Source: Streptococcus sp. Marseille-Q0941 (GTDB lineage: Bacteria; Bacillota; Bacilli; Lactobacillales; Streptococcaceae). From it: a DNA stretch of 64,000 bases. Location: NCBI RefSeq assembly GCF_943736975.1, contig NZ_CALSFO010000002.1, positions 152,925-216,924 on the forward strand. Direction: 5' to 3'. Made by a program: the position numbers and the translations under genes. A model generated the notes under the pieces. That model was not told where the DNA came from, searched no databases, and saw only the letters and a list, made by a program, of their open reading frames with translations. This document shows, in pieces, positions 55,012-63,100 of this stretch (the first letter of the stretch is position 1; the number at the start of each line of letters is the position of its first letter).

Positions 55012-55881
55012 ATGCTCCAACAACTTGTGAATGGTCTAATTCTGGGTAGTGTTTATGCACTTTTGGCTCTGGGTTATACCATGGTTTATGGAATTATCAA
55101 ACTCATTAACTTCGCCCACGGTGATATTTATATGATGGGTGCTTTCATGGGTTATTTCTTGATTAATGCCCTCCATTTAAATTTCTTTTTAGCCTTAATT
55201 TTGTCCATGATTGGTTCAGCTATTCTTGGCGTAATCATCGAGTTTCTAGCCTACCGTCCACTCCGTCATTCAACTCGTATCTCTGTATTGATTACTGCTA
55301 TTGGGGTATCCTTCTTGCTTGAGTATGGAATGGTCTATCTAGTAGGTGCCAATACACGTGCATTCCCTCAAGCAATCCAAACAGTTCGTTATGACTTGGG
55401 TCCAATCAGTCTAACAAATATTCAATTGTTGATTTTGACAGTTTCGATTGTCTTGATGATTCTTTTGCAACTCATCGTGCAAAAAACAAAGATGGGGAAA
55501 GCCATGCGTGCCGTATCTGTAGATAGTGATGCAGCTCAATTGATGGGAATCAACGTAAACCGTACAATCAGTTTCACCTTTGCCTTAGGTTCAGCCCTTG
55601 CTGGAGCAGCAGGTGTCCTCATTGCCCTTTATTACAACTCTCTTGAACCTTTGATGGGTGTTACTCCAGGTCTAAAATCATTTGTTGCGGCCGTACTTGG
55701 TGGTATCGGTATTATTCCTGGTGCAGCTCTCGGAGGTTTTGTAATCGGACTATTGGAAACTTTTGCTACAGCCTTCGGAATGTCAGATTTCCGTGATGCT
55801 ATCGTGTACGGAATCTTGCTATTGATCTTGATTGTTCGTCCAGCAGGTATCCTTGGTAAGAATGTGAAAGAGAAGGTGTAA
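55012..55881 (+). CDS. livH: branched-chain amino-acid ABC transporter permease LivH
   Basis: A 289-aa permease with about eight hydrophobic segments. MLQQLVNGLILGSVYALLAL and YGIIKLINFAHGDIYMMGAF are typical of LivH. ATG 55012 is preferred over a GTG at 55003, though the ribosome site is weak. The 120-nt gap after livJ contains an imperfect hairpin (GAAATAGGGAATGAG / CTCACTCCCTGTTTC), which may reduce read-through so that livJ is made in excess, and a weak CodY-like AAATTTTCT. Confidence 0.92.
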   Translation: MLQQLVNGLILGSVYALLALGYTMVYGIIKLINFAHGDIYMMGAFMGYFLINALHLNFFLALILSMIGSAILGVIIEFLAYRPLRHSTRISVLITAIGVSFLLEYGMVYLVGANTRAFPQAIQTVRYDLGPISLTNIQLLILTVSIVLMILLQLIVQKTKMGKAMRAVSVDSDAAQLMGINVNRTISFTFALGSALAGAAGVLIALYYNSLEPLMGVTPGLKSFVAAVLGGIGIIPGAALGGFVIGLLETFATAFGMSDFRDAIVYGILLLILIVRPAGILGKNVKEKV

Positions 55882-55884
55882 ACA

Positions 55885-56841
55885 ATGAAAGAAAATTTAA
55901 AAGTTAATATTCTCTGGTTGCTCCTTTTGTTGCTTGGATATGGTGCGATTAGCTTATTAGTTTCGTTTGGTATTTTAAACCTTTTCCATATTCAGATTCT
56001 AGAACAAATCGGTATCAATATTATTCTTGCAGTTGGACTTAACCTTATCGTTGGTTTTTCTGGTCAATTTTCTCTTGGACATGCTGGGTTCATGGCTATC
56101 GGTGCCTATGCAGCAGCCATTATTGGTTCTAAATCTCCAACTTACGGTGCCTTTTTTGGAGCTATGTTGCTTGGTGCTATCATTGCTGGTTTGGTTGCCT
56201 TGGTCGTTGGAGTTCCTACCCTTCGTTTGAAGGGGGACTACCTTGCAGTTGCGACACTTGGAGTTGCCGAAATTATCCGTATCCTAATCGTCAATGGTGG
56301 TGATTTAACAAACGGAGCTGCTGGTATCCTTGGTATTCCAAACTTTACTAATTGGCAAATGGTATACATTTTTGCCGTGATTACGACAATTGCAACGCTG
56401 AATTTCCTTCGTAGTCCAATCGGTCGTTTAACCTTGTCTGTTCGTGAAGATGAAATTGCAGCAGAGTCTGTCGGGGTCAATACAACAAAAATCAAAATTA
56501 TTGCATTTGTCTTTGGAGCTATGACTGCAAGTATTGCAGGTTCCCTTCAAGCAGGATTTATCGGTTCTGTTGTGCCAAAAGATTATAGCTTTATCAACTC
56601 TATCAACGTTTTAATTATCGTTGTATTTGGTGGCTTGGGATCCATTACAGGGGCAATTGTTGCTGCGATTGTTCTTGGTATTTTAAACATGCTTCTTCAA
56701 GACGTGGCTAGTGTTCGTATGATTATCTATGCTTTGGCCTTGGTACTTGTTATGATTTTCAGACCAGGTGGTCTCCTTGGAACATGGGAATTGAGCCTAT
56801 CACGTCTCTTTAAAAAAGGTAAGAAGGAGGGACAAAACTAA
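55885..56841 (+). CDS. livM: branched-chain amino-acid ABC transporter permease LivM
   Basis: A 318-aa permease with about nine hydrophobic segments; NLIVGFSGQFSLGHAGFMAIGAYAA is the LivM signature and NFLRSPIGRLTLSVREDEIAAES the coupling loop. It pairs with LivH. Starts 3 nt after livH and overlaps livG by 1 nt. Confidence 0.94.
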   Translation: MKENLKVNILWLLLLLLGYGAISLLVSFGILNLFHIQILEQIGINIILAVGLNLIVGFSGQFSLGHAGFMAIGAYAAAIIGSKSPTYGAFFGAMLLGAIIAGLVALVVGVPTLRLKGDYLAVATLGVAEIIRILIVNGGDLTNGAAGILGIPNFTNWQMVYIFAVITTIATLNFLRSPIGRLTLSVREDEIAAESVGVNTTKIKIIAFVFGAMTASIAGSLQAGFIGSVVPKDYSFINSINVLIIVVFGGLGSITGAIVAAIVLGILNMLLQDVASVRMIIYALALVLVMIFRPGGLLGTWELSLSRLFKKGKKEGQN

Positions 56842-57605
56842 TGGCGTTACTTGAAGTAAAAAATTTAACCAAACACTTTGGTGGTCTGACAGCCGTTGGA
56901 GATGTAACTCTAGAATTGAACGAAGGTGAACTTGTTGGCCTGATTGGACCGAATGGTGCTGGGAAAACAACTCTCTTCAACTTGCTGACAGGAGTTTATG
57001 AACCAAGTGAAGGAACAGTAACCTTAGATGGTCACTTGTTAAATGGCAAGCAACCCTATAAAATTGCTGCTCTTGGTTTAGGGCGTACTTTCCAAAACAT
57101 CCGCCTCTTTAAAGACTTGACAGTTTTGGATAACGTTCTTATTGCATTTAGTAACCATCATAAACAACATGTTTTTGCAAGTTTCTTGCGCTTACCAGCC
57201 TTTTATAAGAATGAAAAAGAATTAAAAGCTAAAGCCTTAGAATTACTAAAAATCTTTGATTTAGATGGTGATGCTGAAACCTTAGCTAAAAATTTAGCCT
57301 ATGGCCAACAACGTCGTTTGGAAATTGTTCGTGCCCTTGCTACAGAACCTAAAATCCTCTTCTTGGATGAGCCTGCAGCAGGTATGAACCCACAAGAAAC
57401 TGCAGAATTGACTGAGTTGATCCGTCGCATCAAGGATGAATTCAAGATCACCATCATGCTGATTGAACATGATATGAACTTGGTCATGGAAGTCACTGAA
57501 CGTATCTATGTTCTTGAATACGGTCGTTTGATTGCTCATGGGACACCAGATGAAATCAAGAACAATAAACGTGTTATCGAAGCTTATCTTGGAGGTGAAG
57601 CCTAA
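56841..57605 (+). CDS. livG: branched-chain amino-acid ABC transporter ATPase LivG
   Basis: A 254-aa ATPase. Walker A GPNGAGKTT (~residue 38), long insert typical of LivG (KHFVFASFLRLPAFYKNEKE region), signature LAYGQQRRLE, Walker B ILFLDEPAAGMNP, H-loop IEHDM. Works with LivF on the LivHM channel. Confidence 0.95.
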   Translation: MALLEVKNLTKHFGGLTAVGDVTLELNEGELVGLIGPNGAGKTTLFNLLTGVYEPSEGTVTLDGHLLNGKQPYKIAALGLGRTFQNIRLFKDLTVLDNVLIAFSNHHKQHVFASFLRLPAFYKNEKELKAKALELLKIFDLDGDAETLAKNLAYGQQRRLEIVRALATEPKILFLDEPAAGMNPQETAELTELIRRIKDEFKITIMLIEHDMNLVMEVTERIYVLEYGRLIAHGTPDEIKNNKRVIEAYLGGEA

Positions 57606-58315
57606 TGTCTATGTTAAAAGTTGAAAACCTCTCAGTTCATTACGGCATGATTCAAGCTGTACGTGATGTGAGCTTTGAAGTTAATGAAGGTGAAGTTGTT
57701 TCCTTGATTGGTGCCAATGGTGCTGGTAAAACAACTATTCTTAGAACATTATCAGGCCTTGTACGTCCAAGTGCTGGTAAGATTGAATTTCTTGGGCAAG
57801 AAATCCAAAAAATGCCTGCACAGAAGATTGTGGCCTCAGGACTTTCTCAAGTACCTGAAGGGCGTCACGTTTTCCCTGGTTTAACAGTTATGGAAAACTT
57901 GGAGATGGGAGCCTTTCTTAAGAAAAATCGTGAAGAGAATCAAGCTAATTTGAAAAAAGTCTTTTCACGTTTCCCACGTTTGGAAGAACGTAAAAACCAA
58001 GATGCGGCTACTCTATCTGGTGGTGAACAGCAGATGCTTGCCATGGGGCGTGCCCTCATGTCAACGCCTAAACTTCTTTTATTAGATGAACCATCAATGG
58101 GGCTTGCGCCAATCTTTATCCAAGAAATTTTTGATATCATCCAAGATATTCAAAAACAAGGAACAACCGTTCTCTTAATTGAGCAAAATGCTAATAAAGC
58201 ACTAGCCATCGCTGACCGAGGATATGTTCTTGAAACAGGTAAGATTGTCCTATCAGGAACAGGAAAAGAACTCGCAGCATCTGATGAAGTCAGAAAAGCA
58301 TACCTAGGTGGCTAA
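57605..58315 (+). CDS. livF: branched-chain amino-acid ABC transporter ATPase LivF
   Basis: A 236-aa ATPase. Walker A GANGAGKTT, LSQVPEGRHVFPGLTVMENL, signature LSGGEQQMLAMGRAL, Walker B LLLDEPSMGLAP and H-loop IEQNANKAL are LivF features. Overlaps the livG stop by one base. A terminator follows at once. Confidence 0.95.
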   Translation: MSMLKVENLSVHYGMIQAVRDVSFEVNEGEVVSLIGANGAGKTTILRTLSGLVRPSAGKIEFLGQEIQKMPAQKIVASGLSQVPEGRHVFPGLTVMENLEMGAFLKKNREENQANLKKVFSRFPRLEERKNQDAATLSGGEQQMLAMGRALMSTPKLLLLDEPSMGLAPIFIQEIFDIIQDIQKQGTTVLLIEQNANKALAIADRGYVLETGKIVLSGTGKELAASDEVRKAYLGG

Positions 58316-58336
58316 AAAGGTCCGGGGGACCTTTTT
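58314..58336 (+). terminator. terminator of the liv operon
   Basis: AAAAAGGTCC and GGACCTTTTT form a perfect 10-bp stem with a GGG loop. The right arm runs into the first unit of the repeat array. Confidence 0.85.
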
Positions 58337-58703
58337 AGTCGGCGGATAGAGATTGCGTAGCAATCATCAGAACTAGTGGATTGTTTTAGTCGGCGGATAA
58401 GGATTTGCGCAAGCAATCCACATTAGTCTGGGGGACCTTTTTAGTCGGCGGATAGAGATTGCGTAGCAATCATCAGAACCAGTGGATTGTTTTAGTCGGC
58501 AGATAAGGATTGCGCAAGCAATCTACCATAGTCTGGGAGACTAGTTTAGGTTGCGAATATAGATTGCTCAAGCAATCCACATTAGTCTGGGGGACCTTTT
58601 TAGTCGGCGGATAAAAATTGCGGCAGCAATTAATATCTAGTCTAGGGGATTGTTTTAATCGGCGGTTAAAGATTGCAAAGCAATCATACAATCTACATAA
58701 GTA
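58333..58703. repeat. tandem array of seven 51-55 bp hairpin repeats
   Basis: Units begin at 58333, 58384, 58439, 58490, 58544, 58598 and 58653. Each starts TTTTAGTCGGCGGATA or a variant and contains a short stem GATTGC...GCAATC with a loop such as GTA or GCAA. Two sub-types are seen: 51 bp ending GTGGATTG (units 1 and 3), and 54-55 bp ending GTCTGGGGGACCT or similar (2, 4, 5), with 6 and 7 more diverged. Units are contiguous without unique spacers, so it is not a CRISPR array. The GGGGGACCTTTTTAG end of the second type resembles the right arm of the livF terminator, so the array may have grown from it. Function unknown. Confidence 0.85.
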
Positions 58704-58710
58704 TAAAATC

Positions 58711-58735
58711 AAGGGCTCTAAGTTGAGCTCTTTTT
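58711..58735 (+). terminator. terminator-like hairpin after the repeat array
   Basis: GGGCTC and GAGCTC pair around TAAGTT, followed by T5. Confidence 0.7.
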
Positions 58736-58784
58736 CGTAAAGTCCTTCAAATTTTTCTGAATCTTGAAAAAGAAATGAAAGCGT

Positions 58785-58813
58785 TTGATAGCTTTCCGTA
58801 AAAAGTGTATAAT
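58785..58813 (+). promoter_or_regulatory. promoter of the CBS-domain gene
   Basis: TTGATA (58785) and TATAAT (58808) are 17 bp apart. ATGAAAGCG (58775-58783) just upstream has the first half of a cre consensus, but the second half is poor. Confidence 0.7.
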
Positions 58814-58841
58814 AAAACTATAAATATAAAGGAGATTTCCT

Positions 58842-59498
58842 ATGGCAGTTAAAGATTTTATGACCCGCAAAGTAGTTTATATCAGTCCAGATACGACTGT
58901 AGCACATGCAGCAGATTTGATGCGCGAGCAAGGCTTGCACCGTTTACCTGTTATCGAAAATGATCAATTGGTTGGTCTTGTAACAGAAGGAACTATTGCT
59001 GAAGCCAGTCCATCTAAAGCAACCAGCCTCTCTATCTATGAGATGAATTATCTTCTCAATAAGACCAAAGTCAAAGACCTCATGATTCGGGATGTTATCA
59101 CAGTGTCAGGTTATGCAAGTCTAGAGGATGCGACTTATCTTATGCTGAAAAATAAAATCGGTATTCTTCCAGTTGTGGACAATCAACAGGTTTATGGTGT
59201 GATTACAGATCGTGATGTTTTTCAAGCCTTTCTAGAAATCGCTGGCTACGGCGAGGAAGGAATTCGTGTTCGGTTTATTACGGAAAATGAAGTCGGGGTT
59301 TTAGGCAAGATTGTGACCTTGATTGTAGAAGAAAATCTGAATATTTCACACACCGTTAATATTCCTCGCAAGGATGGTAAGGTTGTTATTGAAGTTCAAA
59401 TTGATGGGACGATTGATTTAACCTTCCTGAAGGAGAAATTTGAAGCGCAAGGTATCCAAGTAGAGGAGATTGCTCGAACATCTGCTAAAAAGTTATAA
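58842..59498 (+). CDS. AcuB-like protein with two CBS domains and an ACT-like tail
   Basis: A 218-aa cytoplasmic protein. Two CBS units: MAVKDFMTRKVVYISPDTTV...LHRLPVIENDQLVGLVTE (to ~65) and VKDLMIRDVITVSGYASLEDAT...ILPVVDNQQVYGVITDRDVF (to ~130). Residues ~140-205 (RVRFITENEVGVLGKIVTLI...) look like an ACT domain. CBS proteins bind adenosyl nucleotides; AcuB affects acetoin use in Bacillus, but the role here is unknown. Strong AAGGAG site. It lies next to the liv operon as in pneumococcus. Confidence 0.88.
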   Translation: MAVKDFMTRKVVYISPDTTVAHAADLMREQGLHRLPVIENDQLVGLVTEGTIAEASPSKATSLSIYEMNYLLNKTKVKDLMIRDVITVSGYASLEDATYLMLKNKIGILPVVDNQQVYGVITDRDVFQAFLEIAGYGEEGIRVRFITENEVGVLGKIVTLIVEENLNISHTVNIPRKDGKVVIEVQIDGTIDLTFLKEKFEAQGIQVEEIARTSAKKL

Positions 59499-59501
59499 AA
59501 T

Positions 59502-59524
59502 GGAGGGTGAAAGCCCTCTTTTTT
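59502..59524 (+). terminator. terminator of the CBS-domain gene
   Basis: GAGGG and CCCTC pair around TGAAAG, followed by T6. Confidence 0.82.
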
Positions 59525-59608
59525 GTATACAATTTGAAATAACAAGCAAAATATGGAAAGAAATGAGAGAATGTGGTATAACGAAACGATGTGAATAAAG
59601 GAGTATTT

Positions 59609-60026
59609 ATGGACATTTCAGAAATTTGTCAAAAAATTGATGCAAATCGTGAAAAATTAGCTTCTTTTAGGGGGTTTCTTTGACCTCGAAGGACTAGAGG
59701 AAGAGATTGTCATCTTGGAAAACAAGATGACGGAACCTGATTTTTGGAACGATAATATCGCGGCCCAAAAAACGTCGCAAGAATTAAAAAACACCTACAA
59801 CACCTTCCGTAAGATGGAAGAGTTGCAGGATGAAGTTGAAATTTTATTGGACTTTTTAGTAGAAGACGAGTCTGTACGTGATGAACTGGTTGAACAGTTG
59901 ACAGAATTGGAAATAAAAGCAAAAAATGAAAGGAAGCGATTCCTTTCATTTTTTTACAAAAATCCCTATAATTACTATTTTGGAGAAGGAGTTTTTTGTA
60001 TATTTGTATATTATGAGAAAATATAG
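59609..60026 (+). pseudogene. prfB: truncated 5' fragment of prfB (peptide-chain release factor 2) with its programmed frameshift site
   Basis: The fragment starts with AAGGAG and ATG 59609, [20 protein letters not shown]. At 59669-59684 it has AGGGGG-TTT-CTT-TGA-C: a Shine-Dalgarno-like tract three bases before CTT and an in-frame UGA (59681), the standard RF2 +1 frameshift signal. In the +1 frame, homology resumes ([22 protein letters not shown]) to about codon 100 ([11 protein letters not shown]), then ends. Compared with the sequence I remember for pneumococcal RF2, NEL is missing after TSQEL. The catalytic part (GGQ, SPF) is absent. The ORF closes at 60026 with unrelated residues. RF2 is essential, so an intact copy should exist elsewhere, perhaps downstream of the surface-protein gene. 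Confidence 0.85.
59921..59955 (+). terminator. strong terminator right after the prfB homology
   Basis: AAAAAATGAAAGGAA and TTCCTTTCATTTTTT form a 15-bp stem with a GCGA loop. It starts about 10 nt after prfB homology stops, as if a foreign gene end had been joined to the fragment. Confidence 0.85.
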
Positions 60027-60120
60027 AATAGATAAGTTTTTAAAAATTTACGGTCAAAAAAATCGCTAATATTAACTATTTATGATAGAATGGAGATTAT
60101 GAAATAAAAGGAGGACTGGA

Positions 60121-63100
60121 ATGTTTTTTCAGGATAGAAAGATAAAGTATTCAATCCGCAAATTATCAGTTGCTACTGTATCACTTGCGATTGGATTTTT
60201 GTTTGCACCCGCAGCGATTGGAGCGGGTCAAGTAGCCCATGCTGATGAGCTTGTGGCTACAGCTCAAGCGGAAAATAAGTCAGAAAATCAAGTCTCGGTG
60301 GGAACTTCTGAACCAGCGAAAACAGAAACTCAAGAGACTGTCTCAGTAACGCCTTCTGCATCAGTGCAAGTAGAAAGCAAAGAGGCTGCCTCAACAACAG
60401 CTCCTGCGCTAGCACAGACAGAAACGCAAGGGGATAACCAAGCCTCATTGAAATCTGCTACGACAGAGGCAAGTCAAGCGACAGATTCGACTGCTTTTAA
60501 AAATGCTCAGGCAGCTACAGGAGCTAGCCAGCCAGCTGCAGCCACTGCTCAACCAGCATCAGTAAATGCTAGTCTAAACAAGAGCACTTTAGAGAACTAC
60601 CTCAAAAACTTGCGCAGCAAGGACTTTTCAAGTAAGACAGATGATAGCCTAGAAATCTTGAATGGCGTGATGGCAGCTGCTGATAGCGTGCTTCAAACTG
60701 CAACCAAGCAAGAAGAGATTGATAAAATTTATCGCAATCTCGTGAACTTTGTCAATTCTGGTCTTCATGATAAAAATCCGAAGTTCATCCCAGACAAGGA
60801 TAAGACTCCTCACTCGGCACTTTATGAGTTTGAAAGTGCTACACCAGGAAAATCGGTTCCGCTTAGTCTGAACTACTTGAAGCCAGAAGACACAAAAATC
60901 TACAAAAAGGGCGATAAAGTAAAGGCCATCCAGCCAACTGAAACAACTTATATAGAGAATGATGGAAGTGGTAGATGGACCTTTAAGGGCTATGACTATG
61001 ATAGTCAGGTGATTGACAAAGATGATGTTTTCTTCACAGGTAAGTGGGAATATACACCAACACCATACAAGGCTACCTATAGAGCAATTAATGGTTCACC
61101 TGGAAAAACTCCGCCACCTTATGTTGCAAACTGGAGTCCAGAAGATAAAAGAAGATTTGCTGAGGGTGAAGTAGTAAAAGCACAAGAATTTCACTGGGTT
61201 TTTTATACTTCAGAAGAATTTCCTAACCGAAAAGGTTATTGGGCTTTGACTGGCTTTGATGCTCCAAGTAAAGTGGCAAACAATGGTGATGTGGAGTTCG
61301 TAGGAACTTGGAAATACTTTGAGGATGTCATTGTATCCTACAAGGCTGTGAACGAGCAAGATTGGGAAAATTTTTATAAGTTACCAAGTAGTCCTAAGAC
61401 CTCAAACTATGACAAATATAGATTACCTCTTCCTAAGGAGATAAAGGATCTAGAAAGCAAGCTATACGATTACAAGCTTTCTCTCAATCAGTTTGATAAA
61501 CGCAATGAGTATTTACCTAAAGATATACTGGATACGCTAGCTGCTTTGTACCGCTACGATGAAGTTCAAGGCGTCTACAAACCATTTTATGATGCAGAAC
61601 ATGAAGGGAATTGGACCTACGAGGAAGATGTAGTAGATTTAACCTTCAGTCGTGAACTAGAACGTGCGGCTACATATGGGGAATTGCCAAAAGTTACAAT
61701 GCCATTGACGTTTACATTTAAACCAGTTCCTCGGAAACCGACTTATGAGTTTGTCAGTGGAACGGCTGGCAAATCACTACCTGCTGAGATCAATAATCTG
61801 AAGCCAGTATATGCGCCAAGTGAATGGACATATATGGATAGGAAGACATATCCGAAAGGCAAGGATATAGTTCAGTCTGTTAAACCGCTTAATGATTCCT
61901 ACTATGATGCAGTTAACGGTGGTACTTGGAACTTTTCGGGCTATGATTTTGATAAAAAACCAGTGAGCGACTGGGAGCACGATGGATGGAACCTCAAGTT
62001 CACAGGAACTTGGACATTTACACCGGGAACCTATCCAGAAAACTATAAGTTTGTCAGCAAAGACCCTAGCCTGTCTCTCCCAGAGGAAATCACGACCTAT
62101 ATTCCAAGCACTGGAAAAAACTATAGTAATGGCGATACTGTCCTTGCAACAGCTCCCCTGAAGACGACCTACATGGACTTTGTAAACAAGGGAACTTGGA
62201 AATTTGATGGCTATGATGCTAATAGCAAGGTAGTTAATCAAGATAAAGTTCTCTTTACCGGTACTTGGTCCTTCACACCACACAGAGATAAGACAGTTTC
62301 CTTTGACTTTGTGAGTGATACTCCAGGGAAGACTATTCCTGATGATTTGAAGACACAAATTCCAGCTCCTATCACGACTTCTCCGTCAGATTATTCTGAC
62401 AATGTCTATAATGCTATTAGCTATTTGTATCGATACAATGATACAGAAAATGATGGTACATGGGTTCCTCAGCAGATTCCTCAGCAAAAGGAGGACGTTG
62501 AGAAACCAGCTGACGATGAGGATTCTACCTACACTGTTCATTGGAAATTTGTACCGACCAAGCATAGTGTTTACTATGACTTTTATACAGATTCAAAAGA
62601 TGATTCTGGTCAAGATCTCTATCCACCATCAACTTTGTTTAATCTGATATCTGACACAAGAGAATTTGTCAAGGGTGAAAAAGCTCGTGTTAAAATGCCA
62701 TCTAAAACAAGATTTGAAGATCCTGATGGCAGAGGAACTTGGATCTTTGATGACTACTATGAAGAAGATGGTCAACTGAGCCCACGTGTGAAAACAGTAG
62801 AGAACGCAGACCTCGTTTTCAAAGGAAAATGGATCTTAGTTCCGACTGATCAGACTGATACAATCTACAGATTAGAGTATAAATTTACTAACTCAACTCC
62901 TGCCTACCCTCTTCCAAGTAAGATTCGTGACATGCTTCCAGCTGGCACTGATTTCGTTGCACGAGCTGACGATTACAAAGATGCAAGCAGACTTGACACA
63001 TCTACAGTAACTGTTCCTACAGGTACATGGACCTTCCATGGTTTTGACGCGGATAAATACGGAAAAGCTATTGCAGGTACGAATGTGAAGACCATCACAG

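Noticed and set aside
58333..58703. Possible CRISPR array
   Set aside because: Units are adjacent and fully similar along their length, with no unique spacers and no cas genes.
58473..58712. 79-codon minus-strand ORF in the hairpin array
   Set aside because: Its protein repeats only mirror the DNA units, with no start signal or codon bias.
59715..60026. Independent 103-aa gene
   Set aside because: It is the +1-frame continuation of the prfB fragment after the programmed frameshift site, not a separate gene.
61777..62358. 193-codon minus-strand ORF
   Set aside because: It is antisense to the SHIRT-like repeats, which explain the coding signal on the plus strand.
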